Positions 33,512 through 41,984 of a DNA stretch of 64,000 bases are shown one piece after another. Both the position numbers and the translations under genes were made by a program. Location: assembly GCA_035569495.1 (NCBI GenBank), contig DATMMX010000011.1:186001-250000 (forward strand), read 5' to 3'. Under the pieces are notes generated by a model, which was not told the origin of the DNA, ran no database searches, and saw only the letters and a list, made by a program, of their open reading frames with translations. Position 1 is the first letter of the stretch. Each line of letters starts with the position of its first letter. The stretch is from DASRDZ01 sp035569495 (lineage in GTDB: Bacteria > Chloroflexota > Dormibacteria > Aeolococcales > Aeolococcaceae).

Positions 33512-34593
33512 CCGAAAAGTGGTCCAGCAGCGCCGGACCGATCCAGACCAAGCGGGTCCTCAACGCGCTCCGTAAGCTACACGACCGCGCGTTCACGACC
33601 ATCGAGAAGTGCGGCGTCATCGGCGTCAACGAGTACGCCATCGAGCGGCGCGTATTCAGGTACGGCACCGGCGACGAGCGCACGGCCGGCACCGACGCCA
33701 TCCTCGCCATTTACGAGCGCGTGGGCGAGCACTTCGACTGGTCGATCACGCGCGACACCGTGAAGGCGATCGAGTCCGCCGTCGCCGCTGCTCTCGTCGA
33801 GGCAAAACTGCACGTTGCGATCGAAGACGGCCGCACGACACCAGCGCAGGCTGCGGAGGCCAGCCGCCAGCGCGCGGCCGACACCGAAGCGAAGGCGCGA
33901 GCGGCGGCCATCGACCAGGCCAAGCGGGACGCCGCGTGGGCGCCGATCCTGGCCACGGCCGGTCGTGCCGACGCCCTCGTCGTCGCCGAGCTGATGCGCG
34001 ACACGAGCGACCCGATGAGCGACTACTGCGGCAACACAACCGTCCGCCGCGTTGCAATCGGGGTGCGATACGGCAGACGCGAGGACTTCCGGCAGATCAG
34101 GACCGCGGCCGACCGGTTCCTGCGGGCGATCGGCGAGAGCGCGACCATCGCGAAGCTGACCGAACACCGCGACAACCACTCCATGGGTCGTGGCAACTAC
34201 GTCAGCGACCACGGGTGGGACGGCGCCGGTTCGGGATGGACGTTCAAGACCTGGTCCCTCCCTCTCAGCAGCTATTCCACGCGCCAGCTCCTCGAGGACA
34301 TGATGCCGCCGACCGACGCCCACGTCTCGGGACGCGGGCGCGACGCCAACACCGCAGGTGTGCAGATCGCGCCGTCGAGCATGCGCGACGGCTACGTCGA
34401 GATTCGCTTCTCGGAGAAACCCGACGCGACGGTCCTCGCCGCGCTGAAGGGCAGCGGCTTCCGCTGGGCCCTGCGCTCTCGGTGTTGGTACGGCCCCGAG
34501 CCCCGCGTCCCTGCGTCGCTCGCACTGCACGCGGATTCCACGATTGTCGTCGACGACAGGGGCGACACGGCCGTCCCCACGGAGGTCGCGTGA
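33508..34593 (+). CDS. phage/ICE-type hypothetical protein, 361 aa
   Basis: Begins MTEKWSSSAGPIQTKRVLNA. The first half is helical and Ala-rich. The second half has MGRGNYVSDHGWDG, and the C-terminus contains IRFSEKPDATVLAALKGSGF followed by RWALRSRCWYGP. The latter is a small domain common at the end of phage and plasmid proteins, with an 'expose the aromatic residue after RW' pattern. The biochemical role is not known. It is coupled by overlapping start and stop codons to its neighbours. Confidence 0.7.
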   Translation: MTEKWSSSAGPIQTKRVLNALRKLHDRAFTTIEKCGVIGVNEYAIERRVFRYGTGDERTAGTDAILAIYERVGEHFDWSITRDTVKAIESAVAAALVEAKLHVAIEDGRTTPAQAAEASRQRAADTEAKARAAAIDQAKRDAAWAPILATAGRADALVVAELMRDTSDPMSDYCGNTTVRRVAIGVRYGRREDFRQIRTAADRFLRAIGESATIAKLTEHRDNHSMGRGNYVSDHGWDGAGSGWTFKTWSLPLSSYSTRQLLEDMMPPTDAHVSGRGRDANTAGVQIAPSSMRDGYVEIRFSEKPDATVLAALKGSGFRWALRSRCWYGPEPRVPASLALHADSTIVVDDRGDTAVPTEVA

Positions 34594-35114
34594 TGTCGGA
34601 CCGGTCCGCGCTCACGCTCCACGTCCACGACTGCCCCGCCGACCAGGCTGCCGCAGTCCTCGCCGTCATCGACGAGAACGGTCTCCACCTCGAGTGGCTC
34701 GATGAGCTCCCCGCCGACGTCCTCTACGCGGGACGCGCCTACACGGATGTCGAAGCCAGCGTGGGAAGCGAGGACACCGTCGCTTCGGCTCTCATCGAGG
34801 CGGCGCCGGGGTGCTCGTTCACCGTCTGGCAGGATCCGAAGTACGAGCACGACGGTGAGCTCGTCATGCACCACCCCGACCTGGGACGCTTCGATTGCCG
34901 GTGCGACGCGAGCGGCGCGCCCCACATCGCACTCCATGTGGTCGACGCCGCGGTGACGCACTGCGTCGACCTGATCCCCGGCGCGACGGTGCATCACCTG
35001 GCGTCGGAGCTGCAGCGCCGGCTGGGCGTTCCCTGGTCCTGTGCCTTCGACCGGTGCGAGCAGCGCGCCATCATGCCCGCTGGGAGAGCCCCGGCCGGCG
35101 AGCCGCCGCTGTGA
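34593..35114 (+). CDS. hypothetical protein, 173 aa
   Basis: Starts MSDRSALTLHVHDCPADQAA with its ATG sharing one base with the previous stop (TGATG). Acidic; contains ASALIEAAPGCSFTVWQDPK and YEHDGELVMHHPDLG. No family recognised. It belongs to the 33.1-35.9 kb cluster of small ICE genes that ends with the DpdA-like gene. Confidence 0.65.
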   Translation: MSDRSALTLHVHDCPADQAAAVLAVIDENGLHLEWLDELPADVLYAGRAYTDVEASVGSEDTVASALIEAAPGCSFTVWQDPKYEHDGELVMHHPDLGRFDCRCDASGAPHIALHVVDAAVTHCVDLIPGATVHHLASELQRRLGVPWSCAFDRCEQRAIMPAGRAPAGEPPL

Positions 35115-35145
35115 ACGCCGCACACGACATCGCTGCGGCCCAACG

Positions 35146-35883
35146 ATGATCTACCTGAGCGGCTCTGTGCGTGCCGACTTCGCAGGGTGGCTGCCGCATA
35201 CCGCGCGTGAGTTCGGTCAGCTCGCTCACCGTCGCCGCCATCCCGAGTACGAGCACTGGTCCGATGCCGGCGACGGCATCGGCTTCATGTGCACGCCCCG
35301 GATGGGCAACCGCCCCGTCCCGGATGTCGTCTGGGCCGCCGACACCGGCTGCTTCTCGGATCCCGAACGCTTCGATCTCGATCGCTACGTGCGTTGGCTC
35401 GGTAGGCGCGATCCTCGCACCTGTCTCTTCGCGACCGCACCGGACTGGCCACCGATGCCGCAGCACGGGGTCCCCGGAGGCGACTGGTGCGCCACCCTCG
35501 ACCGCTTCGAGGAGACGGCCCCCGCCATTCGAGCCGCGGGGTACCGGGTCGCCCTGGTCGCGCAGAGCGGCCTGGAGTGCTACCTGGGCCAGCTCGAATA
35601 CTGGTTCTGGCGCGGCGACGTCGACGCCATCTTTCTCGGTGGTGACACGCGTTGGAAGGTCTCGGAGGCAGCGGCGGATGTGGTGCGGAGTGCCCGCCAC
35701 TTCGGCCTCTGGTGCCACATGGGGCGCTGCAACAGCGCCCGCCGCATCCGCCTGGCGTACGAGATGGGCTGCGACTCCGCGGACGGGACGTTCCTTGCTC
35801 ACGCGGGCGCTGGCGCGCTGGGCGAGGTCCTGCGCTGGCTGCGACCGCTGTCCGCGCAGCTCACGCTGCCCATCGCGGCGTAG
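35146..35883 (+). CDS. DpdA-like (TGT-fold) DNA-modification protein
   Basis: In the 245-aa product, AIFLGGDTRWKVSEAAADVV and LWCHMGRCNSARRIRLAYEM, followed by GCDSADGTFLAHAG, resemble the phage branch of tRNA-guanine transglycosylase-like proteins. In those, DpdA enzymes swap guanine for a 7-deazaguanine in DNA. The N-terminal YLSGSVRADFAGWLPH is also consistent. The resemblance is remembered and not searched. No deazaguanine synthesis genes are in the window, so the base would have to come from the host. Expected effect: resistance of the element to restriction. Confidence 0.6.
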   Translation: MIYLSGSVRADFAGWLPHTAREFGQLAHRRRHPEYEHWSDAGDGIGFMCTPRMGNRPVPDVVWAADTGCFSDPERFDLDRYVRWLGRRDPRTCLFATAPDWPPMPQHGVPGGDWCATLDRFEETAPAIRAAGYRVALVAQSGLECYLGQLEYWFWRGDVDAIFLGGDTRWKVSEAAADVVRSARHFGLWCHMGRCNSARRIRLAYEMGCDSADGTFLAHAGAGALGEVLRWLRPLSAQLTLPIAA

Positions 35884-35949
35884 CGCGTCGGTCGCCGACG
35901 ATGCCCTCCTTCCGAGCGGCGCGGCCCCGCCGCTGACACCGGAGCAGAC

Positions 35950-36078
35950 GCGCGCGGCGCCATCGAGGCTTCGCGGCCTTCGGCCGTGCCCTGCGGGCAC
36001 CCCGTGACGGCGCCGCGCGCGCCCGCTGGGGAGAGCCGCCTCCGGGCCGCCGCCGGCCCCATCTGGAGGACACCTCCC
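35950..36078 (+). ncRNA. structured leader E: three-way junction and Shine-Dalgarno hairpin before ssb
   Basis: GCGCGCGGCGCC (35950-35961) pairs perfectly with 36009-36020 and encloses two adjacent hairpins: CGGCC/GGCCG, loop TTC (35974-35986), and GTGCCC/GGGCAC, loop TGC (35986-36000). GGAGG (36065-36069) pairs with CCTCC (36073-36077) immediately before ATG 36079, as in leader C. A further AGCGGCG/CGCCGCT hairpin lies upstream near 35915. The segment 35884-35949 holds no gene. Confidence 0.6.
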
Positions 36079-36501
36079 ATGGTCAACCGCGTCATCCTCG
36101 CCGGCAACCTCACCCGCGATGCCGAAAGCCTGTCCGGTGCGCGAGGTCTCGTCACACGCATGCGCCTCGCGACAAACCTGTCCTGGCGCGATGCGAACGG
36201 TAACCGCCAGGAGGTCACCGAGTTCCACAACCTGGTGGCCTTCAACCGCCTCGCGGAGATCTGCGGGGAGTATTGCCTCAAGGGGCGTCGAATCTACGTC
36301 GAGGGTCGTCTGCGCACCCGCGAATACGACGGCCCGGACGGACTGCGCCGCGCCACCACCGAGGTGGTCGTCGAGACCATGCGGCTCCTCGACCGTCGCG
36401 AGGACCAGCAGGGCACCGATCCGCTCCCGCCCGGCGACAGCGTCAGCTCCGCCCCGGCGGACAGCGGCGTGCAGCCCCCGGGTGGGGTCGAAACCCACTG
36501 A
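36079..36501 (+). CDS. ssb: single-stranded DNA-binding protein
   Basis: The 140-aa protein begins MVNRVILAGNLTRDAESLSG, then MRLATNLSW, EVTEFHNLVAFNRLAEICGE and GRRIYVEGRLRTREYD, the full set of bacterial SSB OB-fold blocks. The tail is Pro/Ser-rich and lacks the acidic DDDxPF tip that recruits host replication proteins. It would coat the transferred strand. Its translation is probably controlled by leader E. Confidence 0.92.
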   Translation: MVNRVILAGNLTRDAESLSGARGLVTRMRLATNLSWRDANGNRQEVTEFHNLVAFNRLAEICGEYCLKGRRIYVEGRLRTREYDGPDGLRRATTEVVVETMRLLDRREDQQGTDPLPPGDSVSSAPADSGVQPPGGVETH

Positions 36502-36613
36502 TCACGGTCGCGGCGCCGGGAGGAGCGATCGCCCCTTCCCGGTGCTTCCTCCGGCGTTGCGCATCGCGAGGGCAGCGCTCGCCGAGAGCCACCTCGTGTG
36601 AGGAGTTGAATGG

Positions 36614-37471
36614 ATGACACGCAATGCATTTTCTCCGACCGCCGATGATCTGCTGCAGAACGCTCTGCGCTATGCCGCGCGGGGATGGCCGGTCCTGCCG
36701 CTGCACACGCCGCACGCCCACGGATGCTCGTGCTGCAGTCTGGACTGTACGTCGTCCGGGAAGCATCCGCGAACGCAACACGGCGCGGTCACTGCCACCA
36801 CGCGCACCCAGGTCATCAGCGCCTGGTGGCGCCGGTGGCCCGACGCCAACGTGGGAGTGGCGACCGGCGGCGCACTCGCTGTCCTGGACGTCGACGGTGC
36901 CCGGGGCCTGCGGTCCGTCCGCGGGCGCACGCTTCCGCCGACACTCACCGTCGCAACCGGCAGCGGATTTCACTACTACTTTCGCACGACCCGCGCGCTG
37001 CCGTGTCGCGTTGGCCTGCTTCCCAGCGTCGACGTCCGTGGCGTCGGTGGCTACGTCGTCGCCCCGCCGTCACTGCACCGCAGCGGGCACCGCTACACCG
37101 AAGCCCCCGGTCTCGGCTTCGCTGACGTGGGGCTCGCATCGGTGCCCGAGTGGCTGGACGCAGCGCTCACGACGCATCGACGTCGCCGCCTCCCGGACGA
37201 GTGGAGATCGTTGCTGCACAGCGGCGTGCAGGAGGGAGCGCGCAACGACACGCTCGCCTCAATCGCGGGCCATCTGCTCCGCGCGGGCGTCGACGCAGGC
37301 GTCGCCGTCGAGTTGCTCAGTGTGTGGAACGGCGCGCGGTGCCGTCCTCCGCTGCCGGTGTCCGAGGTCGAGAAGGTCGTAGCGAGCGTCGCTCGCGCAG
37401 AGGCGCGCCGCCGAGAGGCGGGGGCCTTTCGCCTCGGTGCGTTCCGGGTCGTACGCGGGGACGGCGATTGA
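36614..37471 (+). CDS. bifunctional DNA primase/polymerase (Prim-Pol) domain protein
   Basis: The 285-aa product has YAARGWPVLPLHTPHAHGCS, GKHPRTQHGAVTATT, VISAWWRRWPDANVGVATGG, LAVLDVDGARG and VDVRGVGGYVVAPPSLHRSG. These are the AEP Prim-Pol fold with its D-x-D-type acidic pair (LDVDG) and the C/H cluster. The C-terminal part resembles a primase-associated helical domain. It lacks a helicase domain, so it may work with other factors to prime second-strand synthesis after transfer. ATG follows a GAGG site. The region 36502-36613 shows no gene. Confidence 0.85.
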   Translation: MTRNAFSPTADDLLQNALRYAARGWPVLPLHTPHAHGCSCCSLDCTSSGKHPRTQHGAVTATTRTQVISAWWRRWPDANVGVATGGALAVLDVDGARGLRSVRGRTLPPTLTVATGSGFHYYFRTTRALPCRVGLLPSVDVRGVGGYVVAPPSLHRSGHRYTEAPGLGFADVGLASVPEWLDAALTTHRRRRLPDEWRSLLHSGVQEGARNDTLASIAGHLLRAGVDAGVAVELLSVWNGARCRPPLPVSEVEKVVASVARAEARRREAGAFRLGAFRVVRGDGD

Positions 37472-37735
37472 ACTCCCACCACATCGTCGGTACATCCACG
37501 GATTCTCCCCCCGTCGGAAAGCGCGACGGACACGACAGTCTGCGTCACTCGAGCAAACCCCTTGGTTGCACGCGCGGGCATGACGCCAGGGCCGCACGAC
37601 ACCCACCACTGACCGCTGCGCGAACGGCGCTGCCCGACCCAGTGACCGTCTCGCCAGCGCAGGGCGCCGGGCCGACAAGGAGCTGCCCGCCATTGTCGAC
37701 GAGCATCTCGCCTGACGCAGCGGCCACGTCGGCGT

Positions 37736-37934
37736 GGGGCGGTCCGCGCGGCCTCCGCTGGCCGGACCGCGGCCCCGGCTCCTCACATCTGGCCAGCCGC
37801 GCGCCGCCGAGATTCCGTCAAGGGCCAAGTGGACCTTCGGTCCATGCCCTTCGGGCAGCCCTGGACGGCGCGGCACGCGCCCGGCGGTGCGGAGCCATCG
37901 GGGCCGCATCCGGCTCCACCACGGAGGCTAGCTC
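37736..37934 (+). ncRNA. structured leader F: long hairpin and three-way junction
   Basis: GGGGC-GGTCC...CGGCC (37736 onward) folds back on GGCCG-GACC...GCCCC up to about 37776. Next, CCGTC-a-AGGGC (37815-37825) pairs with GCCCT-g-GACGG (37858-37868) around two hairpins with TTC loops: GGACC/GGTCC (37831-37843) and TGCCC/GGGCA (37845-37857). CACGGAGGCTAGCTC precedes GTG 37935, nearly identical to leader B. The gap 37472-37735 shows nothing else. Confidence 0.6.
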
Positions 37935-38255
37935 GTGATCGCTGTCGCACCACCGACACCACCCGCCTATCTCCGCGGCACCCCCGCGCAGGTCACCTAC
38001 GCGCTGCGCCTCCGCGAGCCCTTCCTCGCCGAGGTCGACGAGATGCGCGACCGGGTCGCCAACCGGCTCCGTTACGGGATCATCCCCGAGGATGAGGCAC
38101 CCGGCCTCATGGCCATCGTGCGTGCGATCGACTGCGTGCGCCGCGTGGATCGCGCCCACTGGTGGATCGAACAGCTGGGACGGCGCGGACGCAGCGTCCA
38201 GACCCTCCTCGCCGAGAACGGACAGCGCATCCTCGCCATGGAGCCGCCGTCGTGA
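37935..38255 (+). CDS. hypothetical protein, 106 aa
   Basis: Starts at GTG 37935 after leader F. Helical and charged: VTYALRLREPFLAEVDEMRD and LMAIVRAIDCVRRVDRAHWW. No family recognised. Its stop overlaps the GTG of the RadC-like gene, implying coupling and a shared role in ICE establishment. Confidence 0.65.
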   Translation: MIAVAPPTPPAYLRGTPAQVTYALRLREPFLAEVDEMRDRVANRLRYGIIPEDEAPGLMAIVRAIDCVRRVDRAHWWIEQLGRRGRSVQTLLAENGQRILAMEPPS

Positions 38256-38767
38256 TCGCGCCGCCAGCCGTCACGACACCCGCCGCTGCTGACGTCTGCA
38301 ACCGCTGCTCGGTGGCGCCGACGCCCACCATCCGCGTGCGCGCAACTCGCCTCACGTTTCATGTCGCTGAAGCGGCGAGCGACTACGGCTTCGCGAACAC
38401 GCCGAGCGAGGCTGCCGCGATCGCGCGTGCTGTCATCGGCGACGACACCAGCGAGTGCGTGATCGCCCTCTACGTCAACACGAGGCACCGCGTCATCGGG
38501 TACAGCGAGATCGCCCGCGGCAGCCTCAATTCCGCACGCTTTGCACCGCGCGATGTCTTCGCACGGGCCCTGATCCTGAACGCCCGTGGCGTCATCCTGG
38601 CTCACAATCACCCCAGCGGCGATCCGACTCCCTCCAGCGCTGACCGCCGATGTACGCACACCCTTCGGCAGGGCGCGTCCATCCTCGGCGTCGACTTCAT
38701 CGACCACCTGGTCGTCACGGCGAACGCTGGTGTGTCGATGCGCTCGAACGACCCGTCGTGGCGATGA
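38252..38767 (+). CDS. RadC-like JAB/MPN domain protein
   Basis: The 171-aa product has the JAMM metal-binding motif LAHNHPSGDPTPSSAD (about 115-130), preceded by GSLNSARFAPRDVFARALIL and followed by LGVDFIDHLVVTANAGVS, as in the C-terminal domain of RadC. The usual N-terminal helix-hairpin-helix part is absent, as in many plasmid and ICE RadC proteins, which are often called anti-restriction associated. Start GTG 38252 overlaps the upstream stop. Confidence 0.88.
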   Translation: MIAPPAVTTPAAADVCNRCSVAPTPTIRVRATRLTFHVAEAASDYGFANTPSEAAAIARAVIGDDTSECVIALYVNTRHRVIGYSEIARGSLNSARFAPRDVFARALILNARGVILAHNHPSGDPTPSSADRRCTHTLRQGASILGVDFIDHLVVTANAGVSMRSNDPSWR

Positions 38768-39654
38768 CCGTGCGGCACTCAGAGCAGCTGACGCTCCCCG
38801 AGCTGTCCGCCAACCCGCACCTCTGTCAGCGCTGGCGGCACCGGCGCCACTCCTGGCGACGGACATCAGAGGGCGGGTTCGACCCCGACCGCTACACGGT
38901 CGCCGTCGTGGACGAGGTAGCGAACCGCGCGTTCGTCCTGGAGCACCACTACGCGCACAGCTTTCCCGCGGCCAAGCTCAACGTCGGCCTTTTCGACCGC
39001 ACCGCGCCGGGCGCGCCAGGTCATCCGGGTCGCCACGTCGGCGCACTCGTCCTCTCCGTGCCCGTCCGTGCCAGCGTCCTCACCGGCGTCCTCCCCGATC
39101 TCGAGCCGTACCGCGAATCCGCAGAGCTCGGTCGGTTGGTCCTGCTCGATGAGGTGGCTGCGAATGGCGAGACCTTCTTCGTCGCCCGCGCGCTTCGCAT
39201 CGCCGCCGATCTTGGCGTGGTCGCATGCGTCGCCTTCTCCGACCCGGTGCGCCGCCGCAACCTCCTCACCGGGGGCATCGTCCTGCCGGGCCACATCGGC
39301 ACCGTCTACCAAGCCGCCAACGCCACCTACACCGGGCGGACGGCACCGACGACGAAGCTCCTGCTCCCCGACGGCACCGTCCTCAACAGTCGGAGCCTCC
39401 AGAAGGTCCGCGCGCAGGAGCGTGGCGCCGCCGGCGTCGAGCGCCGTCTCGTCGCCCTCGGCGCACCCCCACGCGACAGCGGCGACGACCCGTCCACCTG
39501 GCTCAGGGTGGCCCTGCAGGCCGTGCAGGCGCACCACTTCCGCCACGCGGGCATGCACCGGTACGTGCTCGTCACCCCGCGCGCTCGCGGCCACTCCGGC
39601 GCGCGCATCGCCCTGCCACGACAGGCCTACCCGGAACGTTCCAGCGCTGCGTGA
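38764..39654 (+). CDS. Mom-like adenine modification protein
   Basis: The 296-aa protein has LEHHYAHSFPAAKLNVGLFD, ELGRLVLLDEVAANGETFFV, VACVAFSDPVRRRN, and GHIGTVYQAANATYTGRTAP then TKLLLPDGTVLNSRSLQKVR. These blocks match the phage Mu Mom family, GNAT-fold enzymes that attach a methylcarbamoyl group to DNA adenine and block many restriction enzymes. The ATG overlaps the RadC stop (ATGA). Identification is by remembered motifs; the family is distinctive enough to be fairly sure. Confidence 0.75.
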   Translation: MTVRHSEQLTLPELSANPHLCQRWRHRRHSWRRTSEGGFDPDRYTVAVVDEVANRAFVLEHHYAHSFPAAKLNVGLFDRTAPGAPGHPGRHVGALVLSVPVRASVLTGVLPDLEPYRESAELGRLVLLDEVAANGETFFVARALRIAADLGVVACVAFSDPVRRRNLLTGGIVLPGHIGTVYQAANATYTGRTAPTTKLLLPDGTVLNSRSLQKVRAQERGAAGVERRLVALGAPPRDSGDDPSTWLRVALQAVQAHHFRHAGMHRYVLVTPRARGHSGARIALPRQAYPERSSAA

Positions 39655-39973
39655 GAAGTCACGCCGATGCGCGGCGCGCCAGCTCTTGAGTCGCAGTCGT
39701 CTTCCTCGCGGCGGCCCGGTACGGTGCGGGTGTCCCGCGTGCGGCACGGTGACGGCGGTCGGCGAAGGCGATGCCAGCCTCCGGACTGCCGGGCGCTCGG
39801 CGGGGCGGTCCGCGCCTGCACCCTCGGGGCGGGCGGATCTCTGCCTGAAGGAGAGCAGACCGGCCCTTGTGCGCCGCAAGCCTGAAGTGCACTCGCCTTT
39901 GGCTCGGGCTTGCACCGCCGGGCCGGCCCGCTTCCCGGGTGGCATTCGATCCACCCACCCAGAGGTACAGACC
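39655..39973 (+). other. gene-free leader G before the second SSB-like gene
   Basis: No gene is seen. GGGGCGGTCCGCGC at 39802-39815 is shared exactly with leader F (37736-37749). GCAAGCC (39876-39882) can pair with GGCTTGC (39907-39913), and CGGGC/GCCCG follows. This is probably another member of the structured leader set, less regular than A-F. Confidence 0.4.
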
Positions 39974-40408
39974 ATGACCCGGACCGCCACCCCGACCGAG
40001 GCTCCCGCAACTCCCGAGGCGCCGGCGACCAACGGCACCGCCCCGACCGTGCCCGCACGCCGCATGCCGCGTCCCAACCGCGTCGAGCTGACCGGCCGCC
40101 TGAAGGCGACGCCGAGCCTTCGCTACACGACCAAGGGCGGCGTCCCAGTCGCCGACCTGGTCCTCGTGACCAACGAGCAGTCCGCGCAGGAGGTCCCCAT
40201 CGTCGCCTGGCGCGAGATCGCCGAGTGGGCCGCGGAGGAGCTGGAGGCCGGCGACCCGCTTCTCGTCCTCGGACGCGTTGTCGTCCGCACGTACTCCACG
40301 GAGGACGGCGACCGCACCTACCTGGAGATCGCAGCGCTCCAGCTGCTCCCAGGGGACCGTCAGGCCCAGCCGGGACCGCTCGACGGTGACGCCGTCGCGC
40401 CCGCCTGA
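39974..40408 (+). CDS. SSB-like OB-fold protein
   Basis: A 144-aa protein with a Thr/Pro/Ala-rich N-terminus, then PNRVELTGRLKATPSLRYTT, KGGVPVADLVLVTNEQSAQE, VPIVAWREIAEWAAEELEAG and LVLGRVVVRTYSTEDGDRTY. This is an SSB-type OB fold in a divergent form. It lacks the acidic C-terminal tip. It is the second of three SSB-like genes in 7.5 kb. Confidence 0.75.
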   Translation: MTRTATPTEAPATPEAPATNGTAPTVPARRMPRPNRVELTGRLKATPSLRYTTKGGVPVADLVLVTNEQSAQEVPIVAWREIAEWAAEELEAGDPLLVLGRVVVRTYSTEDGDRTYLEIAALQLLPGDRQAQPGPLDGDAVAPA

Positions 40409-40448
40409 CCGATCGCACGGGCCCCGGCCGGCCCCGTCAGGCAGGGAG

Positions 40449-40475
40449 GCTGCCGCCAGCACTGGCGGCAGCTTT
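40449..40475 (+). terminator. strong hairpin with T-run (terminator or attenuator)
   Basis: GCTGCCGCCAG (40449-40459), loop CA, CTGGCGGCAGC (40462-40472), then TTT; flanking GGCAGG and CCTGCC extend the stem. It lies between the SSB-like gene and the next start at 40516, so it either ends transcription or acts as an attenuator in that leader. Confidence 0.65.
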
Positions 40476-40515
40476 CCTGCCACCTCTTCCGGACTCCCGT
40501 GAAAGGAGGCTTCCG

Positions 40516-40752
40516 ATGCGCCCCCGCATCGTTCCCTTGATCCCGCTCGCCGATGCAATCGAGACCGTCCTCAACAGAGCGTCCGACTTCGTCGACTCCG
40601 TCCAGCGCCGAGATCTGCACGACACGAACCATGCGTACCTCGCGCTGGAAGCGGCCGTCGATGCCCAATCGCTCGCGCGCGACGCGCACGCCGCCAGTAT
40701 CGGCGTCGGTACGCCATACCTGGCGATCATCCGCGGAGGGCTCGGGTCATGA
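40516..40752 (+). CDS. hypothetical protein, 78 aa
   Basis: Starts MRPRIVPLIPLADAIETVLN after AAAGGAGG. Mostly helical. Its last codons overlap the ArdC start (ATGA), so it is likely co-translated with ArdC and might be its partner. No family recognised. Confidence 0.65.
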   Translation: MRPRIVPLIPLADAIETVLNRASDFVDSVQRRDLHDTNHAYLALEAAVDAQSLARDAHAASIGVGTPYLAIIRGGLGS

Positions 40753-41618
40753 CCCGCCGCCGCAGGAGCACAACCCGTCCCGTAGAGGGCGAGAGCGCGC
40801 GCGATCGACTGCTCGCCCAACTCCACGACGGTGTCGCGGCGCTGACGAGCAGCGAGCGATGGGCGGCGTGGCTTCGCGTCCAGTCGCGCCTCCACCGCTA
40901 CAGCTTCCAGAACGCCCTGCTGATCGCGATGCAGTGCCCCGATGCCACTCGCGTCGCCGGGTACCGCGCCTGGCAAGCGCTCGGACGCCAAGTACGAGCC
41001 GGCGAGCATGGCATCGCCATCTTCGCCCCGATCGCGCGTCGGGTCCAAGTCGATCCTGACGACGAGGACGCACCGCAATCCGTGCGCGTGGTCCAAGCCT
41101 TCCGTATTGCGTACGTCTTCGACATCTCCCAGACGGACGGCCCCGCCTTGCCGGAGATCGCAACGCGGCTCGACGGTCCCGACCCTGGAAATGCCGTGGC
41201 GCAGCTCGACGCGGCCGCGACCGCCCTTGGCTTCCGCGTCGACGTCGTCGAGTTGACGCCAGGCGTCGATGGCAGTTGCTCGCACCGCGATGGCGTCATC
41301 CGGATCGACACCAACCTCGCCCCCGCCCATCGTGTGGTGACGGAGGCGCATGAACTGGCCCACGCAGTCTTGCATCCTGACGGCTACGCGGGAACGCCTC
41401 GCGCGCAGGCGGAGCTCGAGGCGGAGAGCGTCGCCTACATCGTCTGCCATCACCTCGGCGTCGACAGCAGCGCGGCGAGCTTCGGCTACGTGGCGCACTG
41501 GGGTGGCGGCGAGGACGCCACAGCCGCGATCACGGCCAGTGCGACCGCCATCCGACGCGGCGCCGCGACCATCCTCATTGCCCTGGGCGTCGACCAACAA
41601 GCTGCGATCGCTGCGTAG
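40749..41618 (+). CDS. ardC: ArdC-like anti-restriction protein
   Basis: The 289-aa product has an N-terminal ssDNA-binding ArdC_N-type region: SSERWAAWLRVQSRLHRYSF, QNALLIAMQCPDATRVAGYR, AWQALGRQVRAGEHGIAIFA. The C-terminal metallopeptidase-like part has the zincin motif VTEAHELAHAVLH (HELAH at about 203-207) and a downstream acidic helix AELEAESVAYIVCHHLG. ArdC proteins protect single-stranded DNA entering by conjugation from restriction. Start ATG 40749 overlaps the 78-aa gene. Confidence 0.88.
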   Translation: MTRRRRSTTRPVEGESARDRLLAQLHDGVAALTSSERWAAWLRVQSRLHRYSFQNALLIAMQCPDATRVAGYRAWQALGRQVRAGEHGIAIFAPIARRVQVDPDDEDAPQSVRVVQAFRIAYVFDISQTDGPALPEIATRLDGPDPGNAVAQLDAAATALGFRVDVVELTPGVDGSCSHRDGVIRIDTNLAPAHRVVTEAHELAHAVLHPDGYAGTPRAQAELEAESVAYIVCHHLGVDSSAASFGYVAHWGGGEDATAAITASATAIRRGAATILIALGVDQQAAIAA

Positions 41619-41711
41619 GCGACGCTCACGCTCGCGCTTCTCCGACCGGGCAAGCCCCCGGGGGGGCTGGCCTCGTCGAGTAGGCGGGAACCTCCGGCAC
41701 CCGCCAGCGGA

Positions 41712-41984
41712 GCAGCGGGCGGTCCCGCTGCACGCCCCCTGGGCATTGTCGCCCGCGCTCGGGCCTGGCGCGTCAAGGACGTGCTCGGGAACCTGGAACG
41801 GCTCCGTCACGGCGCCGCGGGCGCCGTCGGGCTCACTCGCTCCGCTCGCTCGGACGGACCCGTCCCCGAACCACCTTGCGCTCCTCCTGGACTCACCAGA
41901 CGCCCGGGCGCTGGTCGCGATGTTCCACCTGACGGGTTCTTCAGCCGGAGGACGGCTGCCGCCGGGTGGCGAGGAGACCATGCC
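41712..41984 (+). ncRNA. structured leader I (class 2 leader)
   Basis: Aligns over its whole length with leader J (42816-43084). It opens with GCAGCGGG CGGT CCCGCTGC (41712-41731); J has GCAGAGGG CGGT CCCTCTGC, a compensatory C-G to A-T change. Inner hairpins include GCCCG/CGGGC (41751-41764). The 3' end CACCTGACGG...CCGCCGGGTGG with an inner stem precedes GAGGAGACC and fixes the start of the next gene. The rest of the gap from 41619 shows no gene. Confidence 0.65.
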
